DNA of 32,155 nucleotides from DATKZH01 sp964475955 (lineage in GTDB: Bacteria > Planctomycetota > Planctomycetia > Pirellulales > Thermoguttaceae): NCBI GenBank assembly GCA_964475955.1, contig CAYYZY010000081.1:1-32155 (forward strand), read 5' to 3'. A program made the translations under genes and the position numbers. The notes below the pieces were generated by a model. That model did no database searches and was not told the origin of the DNA. It was given only the letters and a program-made list of their open reading frames with translations. Positions 14,791 to 23,704 of this stretch are shown piece after piece (positions within the stretch are counted from its first letter, which is position 1; each line of letters begins with the position of its first letter).

Positions 14791-16392
14791 ATGACGACGA
14801 GACTGAGGTTTACGCGACCGCTTCTCTTCTGCGCGCTTTTCGGCGCGGGGTTTCTGCTGGGCGCGGCGCTGCCGGCCGGGGCGTTGGGGGCCGACGAGGA
14901 GGGCTTCACGCCGATCTTCGACGGGAAGAGCCTCGACGGCTGGGACGGCGACCCGCGCTTCTGGAGCGTCGAGGACGGCGCGATCACCGGCCAGACGACC
15001 GAGGACAACCCCACCGAGCACAACACGTTCCTCATCTGGCGCGAAGGCAAGGTCGACGATTTCATCCTCCGCTTCGAGTACCGGCTGATCGGCGGCAACT
15101 CGGGCGTGCAGTACCGCAGCTTCCAGAACCCCGACTGGGAGAAGTGGGTCGTGGGCGGCTACCAGGCCGACTTCGAGGCCGGCGACCGCTACTCCGGCAT
15201 CCTCTACGGCGAGCGCTACCGCGGCATCCTCGCCGACCGGGGCCAGAAGACCGTGATCGGCGAGAACCACAAGCCCAAGGTCGTCGAGCAGTTCGGCGAC
15301 CCGGCGGGGCTCCAAGAGCACGTCAAAAAGGAGGAGTGGAACGAATACGAGATCACCGCCCGGGGCTTCCACTTCACCCACAAGATCAACGGCCAGTTGA
15401 TGTCGGAGGCGACCGACGAAGACACGGAAATGCGGCGCCGAAACGGCATCCTGGCCATCCAGGTGCACCGCGGCCCGCCGATGAAGGTCCAGGTGCGCAA
15501 CCTCCGCATCAAGCGGCTGAAGCTGGAAGACAAGAAGAAGATCGTGCTCATCGCGGGCCCCAAGAGCCACGGCTACGGGGGCCACGAGCACAACGCCGGG
15601 TGCCTGCTTCTGGCCAAGTGGCTCAACGAGGGGCTGCCCGACGCGCTGGCGGTCGTCTACCGCGACGGCTGGCCGGAAGACCCCTCCGCGCTGGACAACG
15701 CCGACGCGGTCTGCGTCTTCTGCGACGGCGGCGGCCGCCACCCGGTGCTGCCGCACCTCGAGGAGGTCGACGCGCTGGCCGAGAAGGGCGTGGGCATCGC
15801 CATGCTCCACTACGGCGTCGAGGTGCCCAAGGGCGAGCCGGGCGACCGCTTCGTCGACTGGATCGGCGGCTACTTCGAGACCGACTGGTCGGTCAACCCC
15901 CATTGGACCGCCAAGTTCGACTCCTTCCCCGACCACCCCATCACGCGGGGCGTCGAGCCGTTCGAGATCGAAGACGAGTGGTACTACCACATGCGCTTCC
16001 GCGAGAACATGGAAGGCGTCACCCCGGTCCTCACGGCCGTCCCGCCCGACAGCACCCGCCAGCGCCCCGACGGCCCCCACAGCAACAACCCCACCGTGCG
16101 CGCCCGCAAGGGCATGCCCGAACACCTCGCCTGGGCCTGCGAGCGCGCCGACGGCGGCCGGGGTTTCGGTTTTACGGGCGGCCACTGGCAGTGGAACTGG
16201 GCCTGCGACAGCTTCCGCACGCTGGTCCTCAACGGCCTCGCCTGGACGGCCGGGCTCGAAGTGCCCGGCGGCGGCGTCCCCTCCGAAACGCCCACCCTGG
16301 AGGAACTCCAGAAGAATTTGGACTACCCCAAGCCGAAGAACTTCGACGCCCAGAAGTGGCTCGACCTGATGGACGAGTGGAACGCGGAGTAG
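14791..16392 (+). CDS. Exported DUF1080-ThuA fusion protein
   Basis: 533 aa from the ATG at 14791, which has GGAG six bases before it; the in-frame ATG at 14770 has no such site. A signal peptide covers about residues 1-35 (LLFCALFGAGFLLGAALPAGALG). DUF1080 / 3-keto-disaccharide hydrolase domain at about 37-240: FTPIFDGKSLDGWDGD, WSVEDGAITGQ, GGNSGVQYRS, EWNEYEITARG, VQVRNLRIKRL. ThuA domain (class I glutamine-amidotransferase-like fold) at about 247-500: KIVLIAGPKSHGYGGHEHNAGCLLLAKWL, FCDGGGRHPV, GIAMLHYGVEVP, DEWYYHMRF, GFGFTGGHWQWNW. ThuA is linked to keto-sugar use in Agrobacterium trehalose catabolism. One polypeptide joining both domains points to consecutive steps on a 3-keto glycoside, an inference from families. 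Confidence 0.9.
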   Translation: MTTRLRFTRPLLFCALFGAGFLLGAALPAGALGADEEGFTPIFDGKSLDGWDGDPRFWSVEDGAITGQTTEDNPTEHNTFLIWREGKVDDFILRFEYRLIGGNSGVQYRSFQNPDWEKWVVGGYQADFEAGDRYSGILYGERYRGILADRGQKTVIGENHKPKVVEQFGDPAGLQEHVKKEEWNEYEITARGFHFTHKINGQLMSEATDEDTEMRRRNGILAIQVHRGPPMKVQVRNLRIKRLKLEDKKKIVLIAGPKSHGYGGHEHNAGCLLLAKWLNEGLPDALAVVYRDGWPEDPSALDNADAVCVFCDGGGRHPVLPHLEEVDALAEKGVGIAMLHYGVEVPKGEPGDRFVDWIGGYFETDWSVNPHWTAKFDSFPDHPITRGVEPFEIEDEWYYHMRFRENMEGVTPVLTAVPPDSTRQRPDGPHSNNPTVRARKGMPEHLAWACERADGGRGFGFTGGHWQWNWACDSFRTLVLNGLAWTAGLEVPGGGVPSETPTLEELQKNLDYPKPKNFDAQKWLDLMDEWNAE

Positions 16393-16422
16393 CCACGGGG
16401 CACGAGGACGACGGCGGCCGCC

Positions 16423-18303
16423 TCACGGGGCCGGCTTGACGGTGAAGACGTGCTCCGGGACGAGCGCGAGCACCGGCGGCACGTTGGACGAGAAGCGGAG
16501 CGAATAGTCTTCGATCACCCCCTCGTCGGCCCGGGACGTGGCCAGCGACCACGTCTTGCCGGCGCCGTCGCCCACCGGGACCTCGATCCGGACGCTCGAC
16601 TGCGCAGGGCTCGTCTGCCCCGTGGCCGCCCGCTTGCCGTTTGGGTCGATCACGTCGACGCGGACCGTCTCCGCCCGCGATCCCTTCGCCGTGACCGCAA
16701 ACTCGTCGACGCCCCGCGGCACGTGGAAGTACATCGGCCGGGCCGCGTAGATCAGCGACGCCCCTTCGCTCGTCAGGATGCCCAGCGGCGCGTCGGCGCG
16801 GGTGATCGTGTACGCGCAACTGCCCGACGAAACGCCAAGCAGGTACACGCCGTCCTCCTCGGGCGTGAACCGGGCCGTGCCCGAGGCGTCGTGCGGGATC
16901 TGCCCGGAGGCGATTCGCTCCATCGCCGTATCGCGCACGTCCCACACCAGCATCGACTGGTACCTTCCCACCGGCACGTTGCGCAGGGCGATCTCGACCG
17001 GCCGGCCGGCCCGGGCGGCCACCAGCAGCAGGTTGTCGTGCCGCAGCACGACGCGCTCGAACTCGGCCGCCGCCCCGGAAACCTCCGGCGGGGCGACGCG
17101 CACGTTGCGCCCCGCCTTCTCGAACACGCCGAGCACCCACTGCTCGGGCGTCTCGCGGGGCTCGCGCCACGTGGCCAGCCGGCCGGAGGTGATGCGGTCG
17201 TTCGCCCAGGCGAACCAGCGGAAGTAGTCGGGATGCTTCTTTTCGTACCGGACCCCCTCGTAGAAGACCCAGTAGCCGCCGGTCACCTCGGAGATCGTTA
17301 CGGCGTTCTTGCCGCAGAACTCCGGGTCGGCCCCGCGCACCACGGGGTCGATCCCGCCGGAATAGATGAAGGGGATCCCGGCCTCCTGCGGCACCTTCAT
17401 CCGGTCGACCAGCTTGCGCCGGTTGGCTTCCAGGGCCTCGATTTGCGGGAGGAATCGCGACGGCCGGCCGTACACCGAGGCGTCGGCCAGGATGATCGGC
17501 GCGGCACGGGTGGACCACTCCGGGTAGCAGGCCTCGACCATGAACGGCGTGCCGGGCGCCGGGTAGATGCAGAACTGGAACGCCGGGTCGTGCCGGTCGA
17601 CCGCCTCGCGGAGCTTGCGGCAGCGCCGGCGCCAGAGGTCGATCTGGAAGGCCGCGAACGCGTCGTGCAGCCCGCGCGCCTCGAGCCAGGCCTTGCGCGC
17701 GCCGGGCTCGACCTCGGGCAGTTCGAGCCCCTTCGACGCGAGGAACGGCTCGAGGATGACGTCCTCGTACGTGATGCGGTAGAGGTTCCCCTGCCCGCCG
17801 CGCCAGTAATTCTCGTAGTCGAGGAACACGCCGACGAGCCGGTCGGTTTCGGCGCCGAGCTTGGCGTACTCGACCACGTACTTAGTGGTCCACTCCCAGA
17901 ACTCGTCGGAGCAGGGAGACCAGAGCGGCTGCTCGCTGCCATTGGCCCAGAGCACGCGCTTGCCGTCCGCCTTCGGCCCGCCCGGCGCTTCCAGGGTGCC
18001 CCGCATCCACGGCATGTGGAAGATGCCGTACTGCTCGCACCAGTGGGTCACACGGCGGACCTCGTCGAGCCGCTCGTGGCCGCGCCGCGGCGAGAAGACG
18101 TTGAACCCCGCCCGGGCGGTCTCGCGCACGATCCACTCCTTGGTCGTCCATTCCTCCTCGGGCTGCATCACCTTGTCGACCAGGATCCGCAGTTTTTCCG
18201 TCCGCCCCAGGTCTTCCCGGCGAACCTCCTGGGCCGCAGCCCCGCAGGCACCGAGCAACAAGGCCGCGGCGGCGGCGACCGCAACGAGCATGGGTCGTGT
18301 CAT
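16423..18303 (-). CDS. Putative glycoside-hydrolase-like lipoprotein
   Basis: 626 aa, not matched to a named family. The N-terminus has a lipobox (LLGAC, Cys20), so it is likely membrane-anchored. Residues about 30-390 read like a TIM barrel: RILVDKVMQPEEEW, AGFNVFSPRRG, YGIFHMPWMRG, VGVFLDYENYW (around residue 160), FQFCIYPAPGTPF, IPFIYSGGIDP, TGGYWVFYEG. Acidic residues in LDYENY and WVFYEG are catalytic candidates. Residues about 400-626 look like beta-sandwich domains (RVDVIDPNGKRAATGQ). The start ATG overlaps the sulfatase stop (ATGA), and GAGGA lies upstream inside the sulfatase gene, so the two are translationally coupled. A joint role in degrading a sulfated glycan is inferred from that. 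Confidence 0.78.
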   Translation of the reverse strand: MTRPMLVAVAAAAALLLGACGAAAQEVRREDLGRTEKLRILVDKVMQPEEEWTTKEWIVRETARAGFNVFSPRRGHERLDEVRRVTHWCEQYGIFHMPWMRGTLEAPGGPKADGKRVLWANGSEQPLWSPCSDEFWEWTTKYVVEYAKLGAETDRLVGVFLDYENYWRGGQGNLYRITYEDVILEPFLASKGLELPEVEPGARKAWLEARGLHDAFAAFQIDLWRRRCRKLREAVDRHDPAFQFCIYPAPGTPFMVEACYPEWSTRAAPIILADASVYGRPSRFLPQIEALEANRRKLVDRMKVPQEAGIPFIYSGGIDPVVRGADPEFCGKNAVTISEVTGGYWVFYEGVRYEKKHPDYFRWFAWANDRITSGRLATWREPRETPEQWVLGVFEKAGRNVRVAPPEVSGAAAEFERVVLRHDNLLLVAARAGRPVEIALRNVPVGRYQSMLVWDVRDTAMERIASGQIPHDASGTARFTPEEDGVYLLGVSSGSCAYTITRADAPLGILTSEGASLIYAARPMYFHVPRGVDEFAVTAKGSRAETVRVDVIDPNGKRAATGQTSPAQSSVRIEVPVGDGAGKTWSLATSRADEGVIEDYSLRFSSNVPPVLALVPEHVFTVKPAP

Positions 18304-19832
18304 TTCTTTGGTTCCTCGATTGGGGGTTCGTGGAGGTACCCGTGATACCTCCACGTAAACGGCTTCTTCTTGCTGTAGCCGTCGGCGACCGCGTCCTGCT
18401 CCTGGGTGAGGCGGGCGAGCTTGTCGGGGTCGGCGAGCGGGTCGTGGGTCTCGTGCTGCCAGGCGGCGAGCTGCGCGCGGAGCCGTTTCAGGACGGGGGC
18501 GTAGTCCGGGTCGCCGGCCAGGTTGTGGAACTCGTGGGGGTCGCTTGCCAAGTCGTAGAGCTCCTCGGGCGGGGCGTCGTCCCAGGTGGCGTAGGCGCGG
18601 CGGATCGGCTCGTCGGCCGCGGCGATTTGGCGGTCGGTCAGGTTCGTCCACCAGACGTCGGCCGAGCGGTAGCAGCGGGCGACCGGGTTCGGCCGATCCT
18701 GGAGCAGACTGACGATCAGCTTGTAGCGGTCGTCGCGCACCGTACGCTGCGGGAAGTAGAGCGGCGGGTAGTGGCCGTGATACTCGGCGGCAAGGCACGC
18801 GCGCCAGGCCACCTCCTCGCCCCGCACCAGCGGCAGAAGCGACTTGCCCGGAAGCCCCTTGGGGACCGCGCCCCCGGCGGCCTGGAGGATCGTGGGCATG
18901 AGGTCGACCGTCGAAACCAGCTCCCGGCGGACCGATCCCTCCCGAGCCTCGCCCGGCCATCGCACCAACAGCGGCACGCGCAGGCCCGACTCGTAGCATG
19001 TCAGCTTACCCCGGGCGAACTGGGCCCCGTGGTCGCCGAGGTAGATCACCAGCGTGTGCGCGGCGGCGCCCGACTCTTCCAGGCGTGCGAGCAGCATGCC
19101 CACGCCGGTATCGAGCCGGCGCAGGCAGTTGTAGTAGTCGGCCGCGTCGGCGCGCAGCCGCGGGGTGTCGAGACCGACGAAGGCCGGCGGGCGCACGTCG
19201 TCCGCCGCGAGCGGCTCCGGGGGCACGCCGTTCTGCTGCGCGAGCCACGGCAGGTGGGCGTCCGGGTAGTTGACCATCAGGAAGAACGGTTCGTCGGAGG
19301 CCGTCATGAACCGGCCGGCGACCTCGGCGATCTTGCGCACGTCGCGCTTGCGGAAGCTACAGTACGCCGGGTCGTTCCACCGGAAGTCGAAGGGAAAGGC
19401 CGACTCCGGGTTGACGTGCAGCTTCCCCAGGATCCCGGTGCGATAGCCCGTCTCTTTGAGCAGGCCCGGCAAGGTGGCCACGCCGGAGAACATGGCGTAG
19501 CGGTGCGTGGCCAGCCCGATTTGCCCGTTCTGGTGGGGATAAAGCCCGGTGAGGATGCTGCTCCGCGACTCGCTGCAACTCGCCGTGGTGACGAACGCCC
19601 GCTCGAACCGCACGCCCTGGTCGGCCAGTCGGTCGAGATGGGGCGTTTCGGCGAACTCGTCCCCGTAGCAGCCGAGGTGGGGGCTGTTGTCCTCCGAGGT
19701 GATCAACAGCACGTTGAAGCGCCGGTTGGGCGAGCCGGCTTCGTCGGCCCCCAGCGGTGCGGCCCAGACGACGCTCACCACGGCGGCCATACGGGAAAGG
19801 TAACGGAGGATTCGTCGGGCGTCGGCAGTCAT
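18300..19832 (-). CDS. Type I sulfatase with atypical C-x-E-x-R motif
   Basis: 510 aa from the ATG at 19832, preceded by GAGGTG; a more upstream ATG at 19931 adds an unconserved stretch. A signal peptide covers about residues 1-29. The alkaline-phosphatase-like fold starts at NVLLITSEDNSPHLGCYGDEF (Glu47, Asp48 at the metal-binding position). The formylglycine site is C86-S-E88-S-R90 in TTASCSESRSSILTG, with Glu where Pro (or Ala in some subfamilies) is expected. Other hallmarks are normal: GILGKLHVNPE, PFFLMVNYPDAHLPW, LGDHGAQFARGKLTCYESGLRVPLLVRWPG and ELYDLASDPHEFHNLA. It lies between an aminotransferase and the coupled lipoprotein. Whether Cys86 is converted to formylglycine is uncertain. 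Confidence 0.88.
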   Translation of the reverse strand: MTADARRILRYLSRMAAVVSVVWAAPLGADEAGSPNRRFNVLLITSEDNSPHLGCYGDEFAETPHLDRLADQGVRFERAFVTTASCSESRSSILTGLYPHQNGQIGLATHRYAMFSGVATLPGLLKETGYRTGILGKLHVNPESAFPFDFRWNDPAYCSFRKRDVRKIAEVAGRFMTASDEPFFLMVNYPDAHLPWLAQQNGVPPEPLAADDVRPPAFVGLDTPRLRADAADYYNCLRRLDTGVGMLLARLEESGAAAHTLVIYLGDHGAQFARGKLTCYESGLRVPLLVRWPGEAREGSVRRELVSTVDLMPTILQAAGGAVPKGLPGKSLLPLVRGEEVAWRACLAAEYHGHYPPLYFPQRTVRDDRYKLIVSLLQDRPNPVARCYRSADVWWTNLTDRQIAAADEPIRRAYATWDDAPPEELYDLASDPHEFHNLAGDPDYAPVLKRLRAQLAAWQHETHDPLADPDKLARLTQEQDAVADGYSKKKPFTWRYHGYLHEPPIEEPKK

Positions 19833-19940
19833 CACGGCACCTCGTGGTTCGAACGGCGAAGAGGCGCGAACGCTTGCGCAAGATACTGCGCGGGCCCCTC
19901 GGGATCCAGTCGTCCGCACGCTGGGGCGCACTTCGGGCGC

Positions 19941-20873
19941 CTACGAGTTCCTGACCGCGAAGCGCTCGGCCTGGGCCACCAGATCGAGGCCGACCAGGTC
20001 GCTCCAGGCCGAGATGAGGCGGCGGAACGCCGCGCCCGGCACGCCCCCGCCGATCGGGCGGCCGTTGAACCGCGTGACCGGCAGGAGGCACATCGGCGTG
20101 CTGGTCAAGAGCACTTCGTCGGCGGCGGCCACGTCGGCCGGCGTGAGGTCGCGCTCGGCGGTCGGCACGTCGAGCCGCTCGGCCAGCTCGACGACCTCGC
20201 GCATGCTGATCCCGGGAAGCACCTTGCGGCGCGGCGGCGTGGCCAGGCCCGTGCCCGCCTCGTAGATCAACACGTTGGCGGTCGACGCTTCGAGCACCGT
20301 TCCCTGGGCGTCGCACAACAGCGCCCGGGCGCCCGGCTCGGTCATCGCGGCCTGGCGGTCGGCCAGGTAGTAGTGCATGCGGCTGCGGCACTTGAGGCTG
20401 GGCGGCCACGATTTCGGCGAGACCTGCTCCACGTCGGTAGTCACCAGCGACTGCCCCTGGCGGTACTTCGCGGCCCAGAGCCGAAACGGCAGGAGGTAGG
20501 TGTGCAGGCAGACGGTCGGGCCGCCCGAGCCCGGCTCGGAGTACGCCGCGTACGGCCCCGGCGTGACGACGATGGAAAGCCCCAGGTCGTCGCCGGGCGC
20601 CACCAACCGATGGTTCCGCGCGACCAGCTCAACGGCGAGCCGGGCCAGCTCGCGCCGCGGGAGGCCCGGGTCGACGCCGACGATCGCCAGCGAATGCTCG
20701 AGCCGGTCGAGATGGTCGTCGAGCCGGAAGAGCCGGCCGGCGAACGTGCGGAGCTGTTCGGCGACGGCCGCACCGAGCACGAAGCCGGCGTCGGCGAGCG
20801 AGATCGACGCCTCGGAAGCGGGCAGGAACCGGCCGTTGAGATACGCTTCGGGTTCGCCCATCGGTCCCGCCAT
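19941..20873 (-). CDS. Class IV PLP-dependent aminotransferase
   Basis: 310 aa from the ATG at 20873. An in-frame ATG at 21002 would add 43 unconserved residues and lie upstream of a TACAAT -10-like box, so I prefer the shorter form. It has the fold-type IV layout of branched-chain / D-amino-acid aminotransferases and aminodeoxychorismate lyase: AYLNGRFLPASEASISLADAGFVLG, FRLDDHLDRLEHS, the probable PLP lysine in SLKCRSRMHYYLADRQA (about Lys161), then EASTANVLIY, TPPRRKVLPGISMREVVELA and TSTPMCLLPVTRFNGR. No signal peptide, so cytoplasmic. The substrate cannot be decided. It is 108 bp upstream of the sulfatase on the same strand, perhaps co-transcribed. Confidence 0.87.
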   Translation of the reverse strand: MAGPMGEPEAYLNGRFLPASEASISLADAGFVLGAAVAEQLRTFAGRLFRLDDHLDRLEHSLAIVGVDPGLPRRELARLAVELVARNHRLVAPGDDLGLSIVVTPGPYAAYSEPGSGGPTVCLHTYLLPFRLWAAKYRQGQSLVTTDVEQVSPKSWPPSLKCRSRMHYYLADRQAAMTEPGARALLCDAQGTVLEASTANVLIYEAGTGLATPPRRKVLPGISMREVVELAERLDVPTAERDLTPADVAAADEVLLTSTPMCLLPVTRFNGRPIGGGVPGAAFRRLISAWSDLVGLDLVAQAERFAVRNS

Positions 20874-20924
20874 GCACGTTGCGGCTTCCTGAGGCCCCCC
20901 GACGTACCGAGGCCCCTCGGGCCC

Positions 20925-20930
20925 ATTGTA
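20925..20930 (-). promoter_or_regulatory. -10-like box for the aminotransferase gene
   Basis: TACAAT on the minus strand matches five of six -10 bases and would give a leader of about 45 nt before the ATG at 20873. No good -35 was found 16-18 bp upstream, so this is weak. Confidence 0.3.
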
Positions 20931-20985
20931 GACGGGCCGGGACGTTTCGGGGAGAGGCCGGATTTCCCGAGCGGGGTGCCGCAAC

Positions 20986-21015
20986 TTGCAGGCCTTGTGC
21001 ATGACCCCTTAGAAT
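20986..21015 (+). promoter_or_regulatory. Promoter candidate for the BNR-type gene
   Basis: TTGCAG (20986-20991), 18 bp, TAGAAT (21010-21015), 43 bp before the preferred start. The -10 is identical to those of tetR and of the gene at 32009. Confidence 0.45.
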
Positions 21016-21058
21016 CACGTCAGCCGATCTGCGTCAGAACACAATGAGGACCCTCGCC

Positions 21059-23482
21059 ATGAATCGGATGCTCGTATCCACATTGTTCGTCGTCTCGCCT
21101 CTTGTTGCCTCACAAGCCGTCGGCCAGCTCGCCCATCCCGTGCCGGACGACGCGCCGGAGATCGACCTGCGCATGGGCGGCAACGGCGGCGTCTACTTCC
21201 TCGCCGAGCCGGGGGAACTCGTCGTCGAAGTGGAGAAGCGCGATCGCAACCGCCGCGGCCGACGCACCGACCTGCGCGCGATCCTCGCGGGCCCCGACCG
21301 CCGCGTACTCGAAGACGTGACCATCCCCGACGACGGCCTGCCCAAAGGCACCGGCATGGGGCCGCCGCAACGGGTGCGCCTGGCCACGCACGTGGAGCGC
21401 AAAGGCGTTTACGCGCTGAACGTCACCACGTCGCGGGACCGGTACGGCGACTGCATCGCGTGGGGCTTCCGGACCAATTGCCCCCGTTACCTGATCGAGA
21501 CCTCGCGCGGGCACCGCGACCGGGCGCACGAAGAGCCGATCGTGCTGCTCAACCCGGATCGGCCCGGCGACGTCTGCTTCCTGCCCCGCCGGCGAGCGTT
21601 CGAGGTCGAGCTGACGGGCTTGCCGGCGGGCGACGCGCCCACGATGTACGACGGCGACGGCACGCTCGTGCACACGTTCCAGGTCGGCTCCGACGGCAAG
21701 GCCGCGCACACGTTCCCGGCCGACGTCGCCCGCGATGCCGTCCCCTGGCGGCTCCACCTGCCCGCGCAGCAGGCGACCGTCCAGATCGACGGCGTCACGC
21801 GCTGGGACTCGGACGACCTCTACCCCCACCTGTCGTACTGGACGCCCGACGCCGACTCCTTCTTCCCCTTCCAGCCGTACCGCTGGCTGCTCACGCCCCA
21901 CCGTCGAACCGTCTACGGCCGGCCGGCAGAGGAGGGCGAGATCGCCTTCCAGGTGCATAACAACTCACCCGAGGAGACGGCGGTCCGCCTCGCCCTCGAA
22001 TTCCCCGGCGAGCCCTGGCCCGCCAGGCTCTCGGCGGATCGCCTCGTCGTGCGCGCGCGGCGGGGCGCCGAGGTCCTCCTGCACTATGCGGTCCCGGCCG
22101 AGGGGCAGACCCGCGCGTGTCACGTGCGGGCCGCGCCGGCCGACGCCCCCGACTTCTCGACGTACTCCACGTTCAGCGTCACCGCGGGCGAAGCGCCGGC
22201 CGCCCGACCGCTCGATATGCCGCTGGTGCTCAAGCCCTACCGGCACGAGAACGCGCAGTTCGGCTACCTGCCCGACTACCCCGTCGAAAACCAGATGTAC
22301 CACGACCCGCAGAACCGGCCTTTCACCCGGGTGGGCCGCGACCTGGCCGCGCTGCGTGACGGGGAGTGGGTGACGACCGACCTGGGCACGGCCGTCACGT
22401 CGACGGATCCGAAGCTCGACGGCCGCCCCTTCTCGATGGTCACCACCAAGATCGCCTTCGATCGGGCGGGCGACGTCTACGTGCTCGGTTCCGGCGGCGG
22501 CCGGGTGGCCCTTCTGCGCTCGACCGACGGCGGCAAGACGTTCTCCGCCTGCGCGATCCCGGGGAGCAAGGGCCGGTCGCGCGCGTTCGACGTCGAGCAG
22601 TTCTCCGGCCACAACGTGCCCGAGGGCCCGCCGCCGGTGCTGCGCTTCACGCGGACCGCTTCCGACCCCGACCGCATCTGGCGCCGGATCCACGACCTGG
22701 AGCTGTTCCTGCCGGAAAAGGTCGACGGCGGCCTCGAACTCGGCGAGCCGATCCTCATTACGAGGCAGTGCATCGGGCTGGCCGCCCATTCGGGCATCCC
22801 TTCGAGCGTGGTCTCGCGGGGCTCGAAGGTCCACGTGGTCTGGGCCGAAGCCACCGATCCGCAGGAGAAGGTGCCCGGCGTGCCCACCTACGTGGCCACG
22901 TACGATCGCCAGACGCGCACCCTCGGCGAGCCGGCCCTGGTCGGCTACGGGCCGCCGGCCAACGACATCCACAACTCCCCCAGCATCACGTTGGACAGCC
23001 AAGGCTACCTGCACGTGCTCGTCGGCACCCACGGCCGGCCGTTCCCCTACGCTCGATCGCTCGAGCCGAACGACGCCCATGCGGGCTGGACCGAGGCGGA
23101 GTTGACCGGCGAGGGGCTGAACCAAACATACATCGGCCTCGTGTGCGGCCCGGACGACACGCTCCACGCCGTGTTCCGGCTCTGGCAGTACGGGGCCGAA
23201 CCCCACCCGGCCAGCCACCACGCCACGCTCGCCTATCAGCGAAAACGGCCCGGCCAGCCGTGGGAAGCGCCGCGCGTGCTGATCCAGCCGCCGTTTTCGG
23301 AGTATAGCGTGTTCTACCACCGGCTGACGATCGACCGCACCGGGCGCCTGTTCCTCTCGTACGACTACTGGTCGACGTACTGGTTCTACCGCACCGACCA
23401 TCGCGGCAGCCGCCGGGCCCTGATGATGTCGCCCGACGGCGGCGACACCTGGAAACTGGCCGAGGGGGAAGATCTCCAGTAG
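21059..23482 (+). CDS. Exported BNR_4-type propeller protein, possible polysaccharide lyase or sialidase-like enzyme
   Basis: 807 aa from the ATG at 21059, with GAGGA eight bases upstream; the ATG at 21044 is an alternative. A signal peptide covers about residues 1-22 (MLVSTLFVVSPLVASQAVG). Residues about 25-380 are beta-rich without a recognised family. From about 390 to the end the sequence is a BNR-type propeller: RSTDGGKTFSAC and SPDGGDTWKLA are Asp-box-like, and HNSPSITLDSQGYLHVLVGTHG (about residue 637) followed by PYARSLEPND is typical of BNR_4 proteins, a family that includes ulvan lyases. Tyr/His/Arg residues in the last blades (FSEYSVFYHRLTIDRTG, SYDYWSTYWFYRTDHRG) could form an active site. 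Specificity is unknown. It is divergent from the aminotransferase-sulfatase block. Confidence 0.82.
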   Translation: MNRMLVSTLFVVSPLVASQAVGQLAHPVPDDAPEIDLRMGGNGGVYFLAEPGELVVEVEKRDRNRRGRRTDLRAILAGPDRRVLEDVTIPDDGLPKGTGMGPPQRVRLATHVERKGVYALNVTTSRDRYGDCIAWGFRTNCPRYLIETSRGHRDRAHEEPIVLLNPDRPGDVCFLPRRRAFEVELTGLPAGDAPTMYDGDGTLVHTFQVGSDGKAAHTFPADVARDAVPWRLHLPAQQATVQIDGVTRWDSDDLYPHLSYWTPDADSFFPFQPYRWLLTPHRRTVYGRPAEEGEIAFQVHNNSPEETAVRLALEFPGEPWPARLSADRLVVRARRGAEVLLHYAVPAEGQTRACHVRAAPADAPDFSTYSTFSVTAGEAPAARPLDMPLVLKPYRHENAQFGYLPDYPVENQMYHDPQNRPFTRVGRDLAALRDGEWVTTDLGTAVTSTDPKLDGRPFSMVTTKIAFDRAGDVYVLGSGGGRVALLRSTDGGKTFSACAIPGSKGRSRAFDVEQFSGHNVPEGPPPVLRFTRTASDPDRIWRRIHDLELFLPEKVDGGLELGEPILITRQCIGLAAHSGIPSSVVSRGSKVHVVWAEATDPQEKVPGVPTYVATYDRQTRTLGEPALVGYGPPANDIHNSPSITLDSQGYLHVLVGTHGRPFPYARSLEPNDAHAGWTEAELTGEGLNQTYIGLVCGPDDTLHAVFRLWQYGAEPHPASHHATLAYQRKRPGQPWEAPRVLIQPPFSEYSVFYHRLTIDRTGRLFLSYDYWSTYWFYRTDHRGSRRALMMSPDGGDTWKLAEGEDLQ

Positions 23483-23704
23483 CAGGGTTCCGCTCGCGCG
23501 GCCGCGGTCTTTCGGCGGCTTGAAGGGAAGGGAGAGCAACTCGCGCGACACGCTTCGCCCTGAGCGCCCCCCGTCTTCTCCTCGTGACCCGTCGACGACC
23601 TCGAGGCTCCGCCTTACCCCGGTCTGCGCCCCTGAGGGCGGCTCCCGGGCCCGGTTCTCGGAAGTTCCCTCATCCGCTCGTAGCGATCCTGACGAGGACA
23701 AGGA

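Noticed and set aside
16393..16422. Bidirectional terminator between the convergent genes
   Set aside because: The 30-bp gap has no convincing stem-loop or T-run.
18297..21047. A 916-aa plus-strand frame
   Set aside because: It runs antisense to three recognised genes (lipoprotein end region, sulfatase, aminotransferase) and has no domain.
23483..23704. Search for a small precursor peptide next to the radical SAM gene
   Set aside because: No short frame with a good ribosome binding site and a leader-core layout was found in the flanking gaps.
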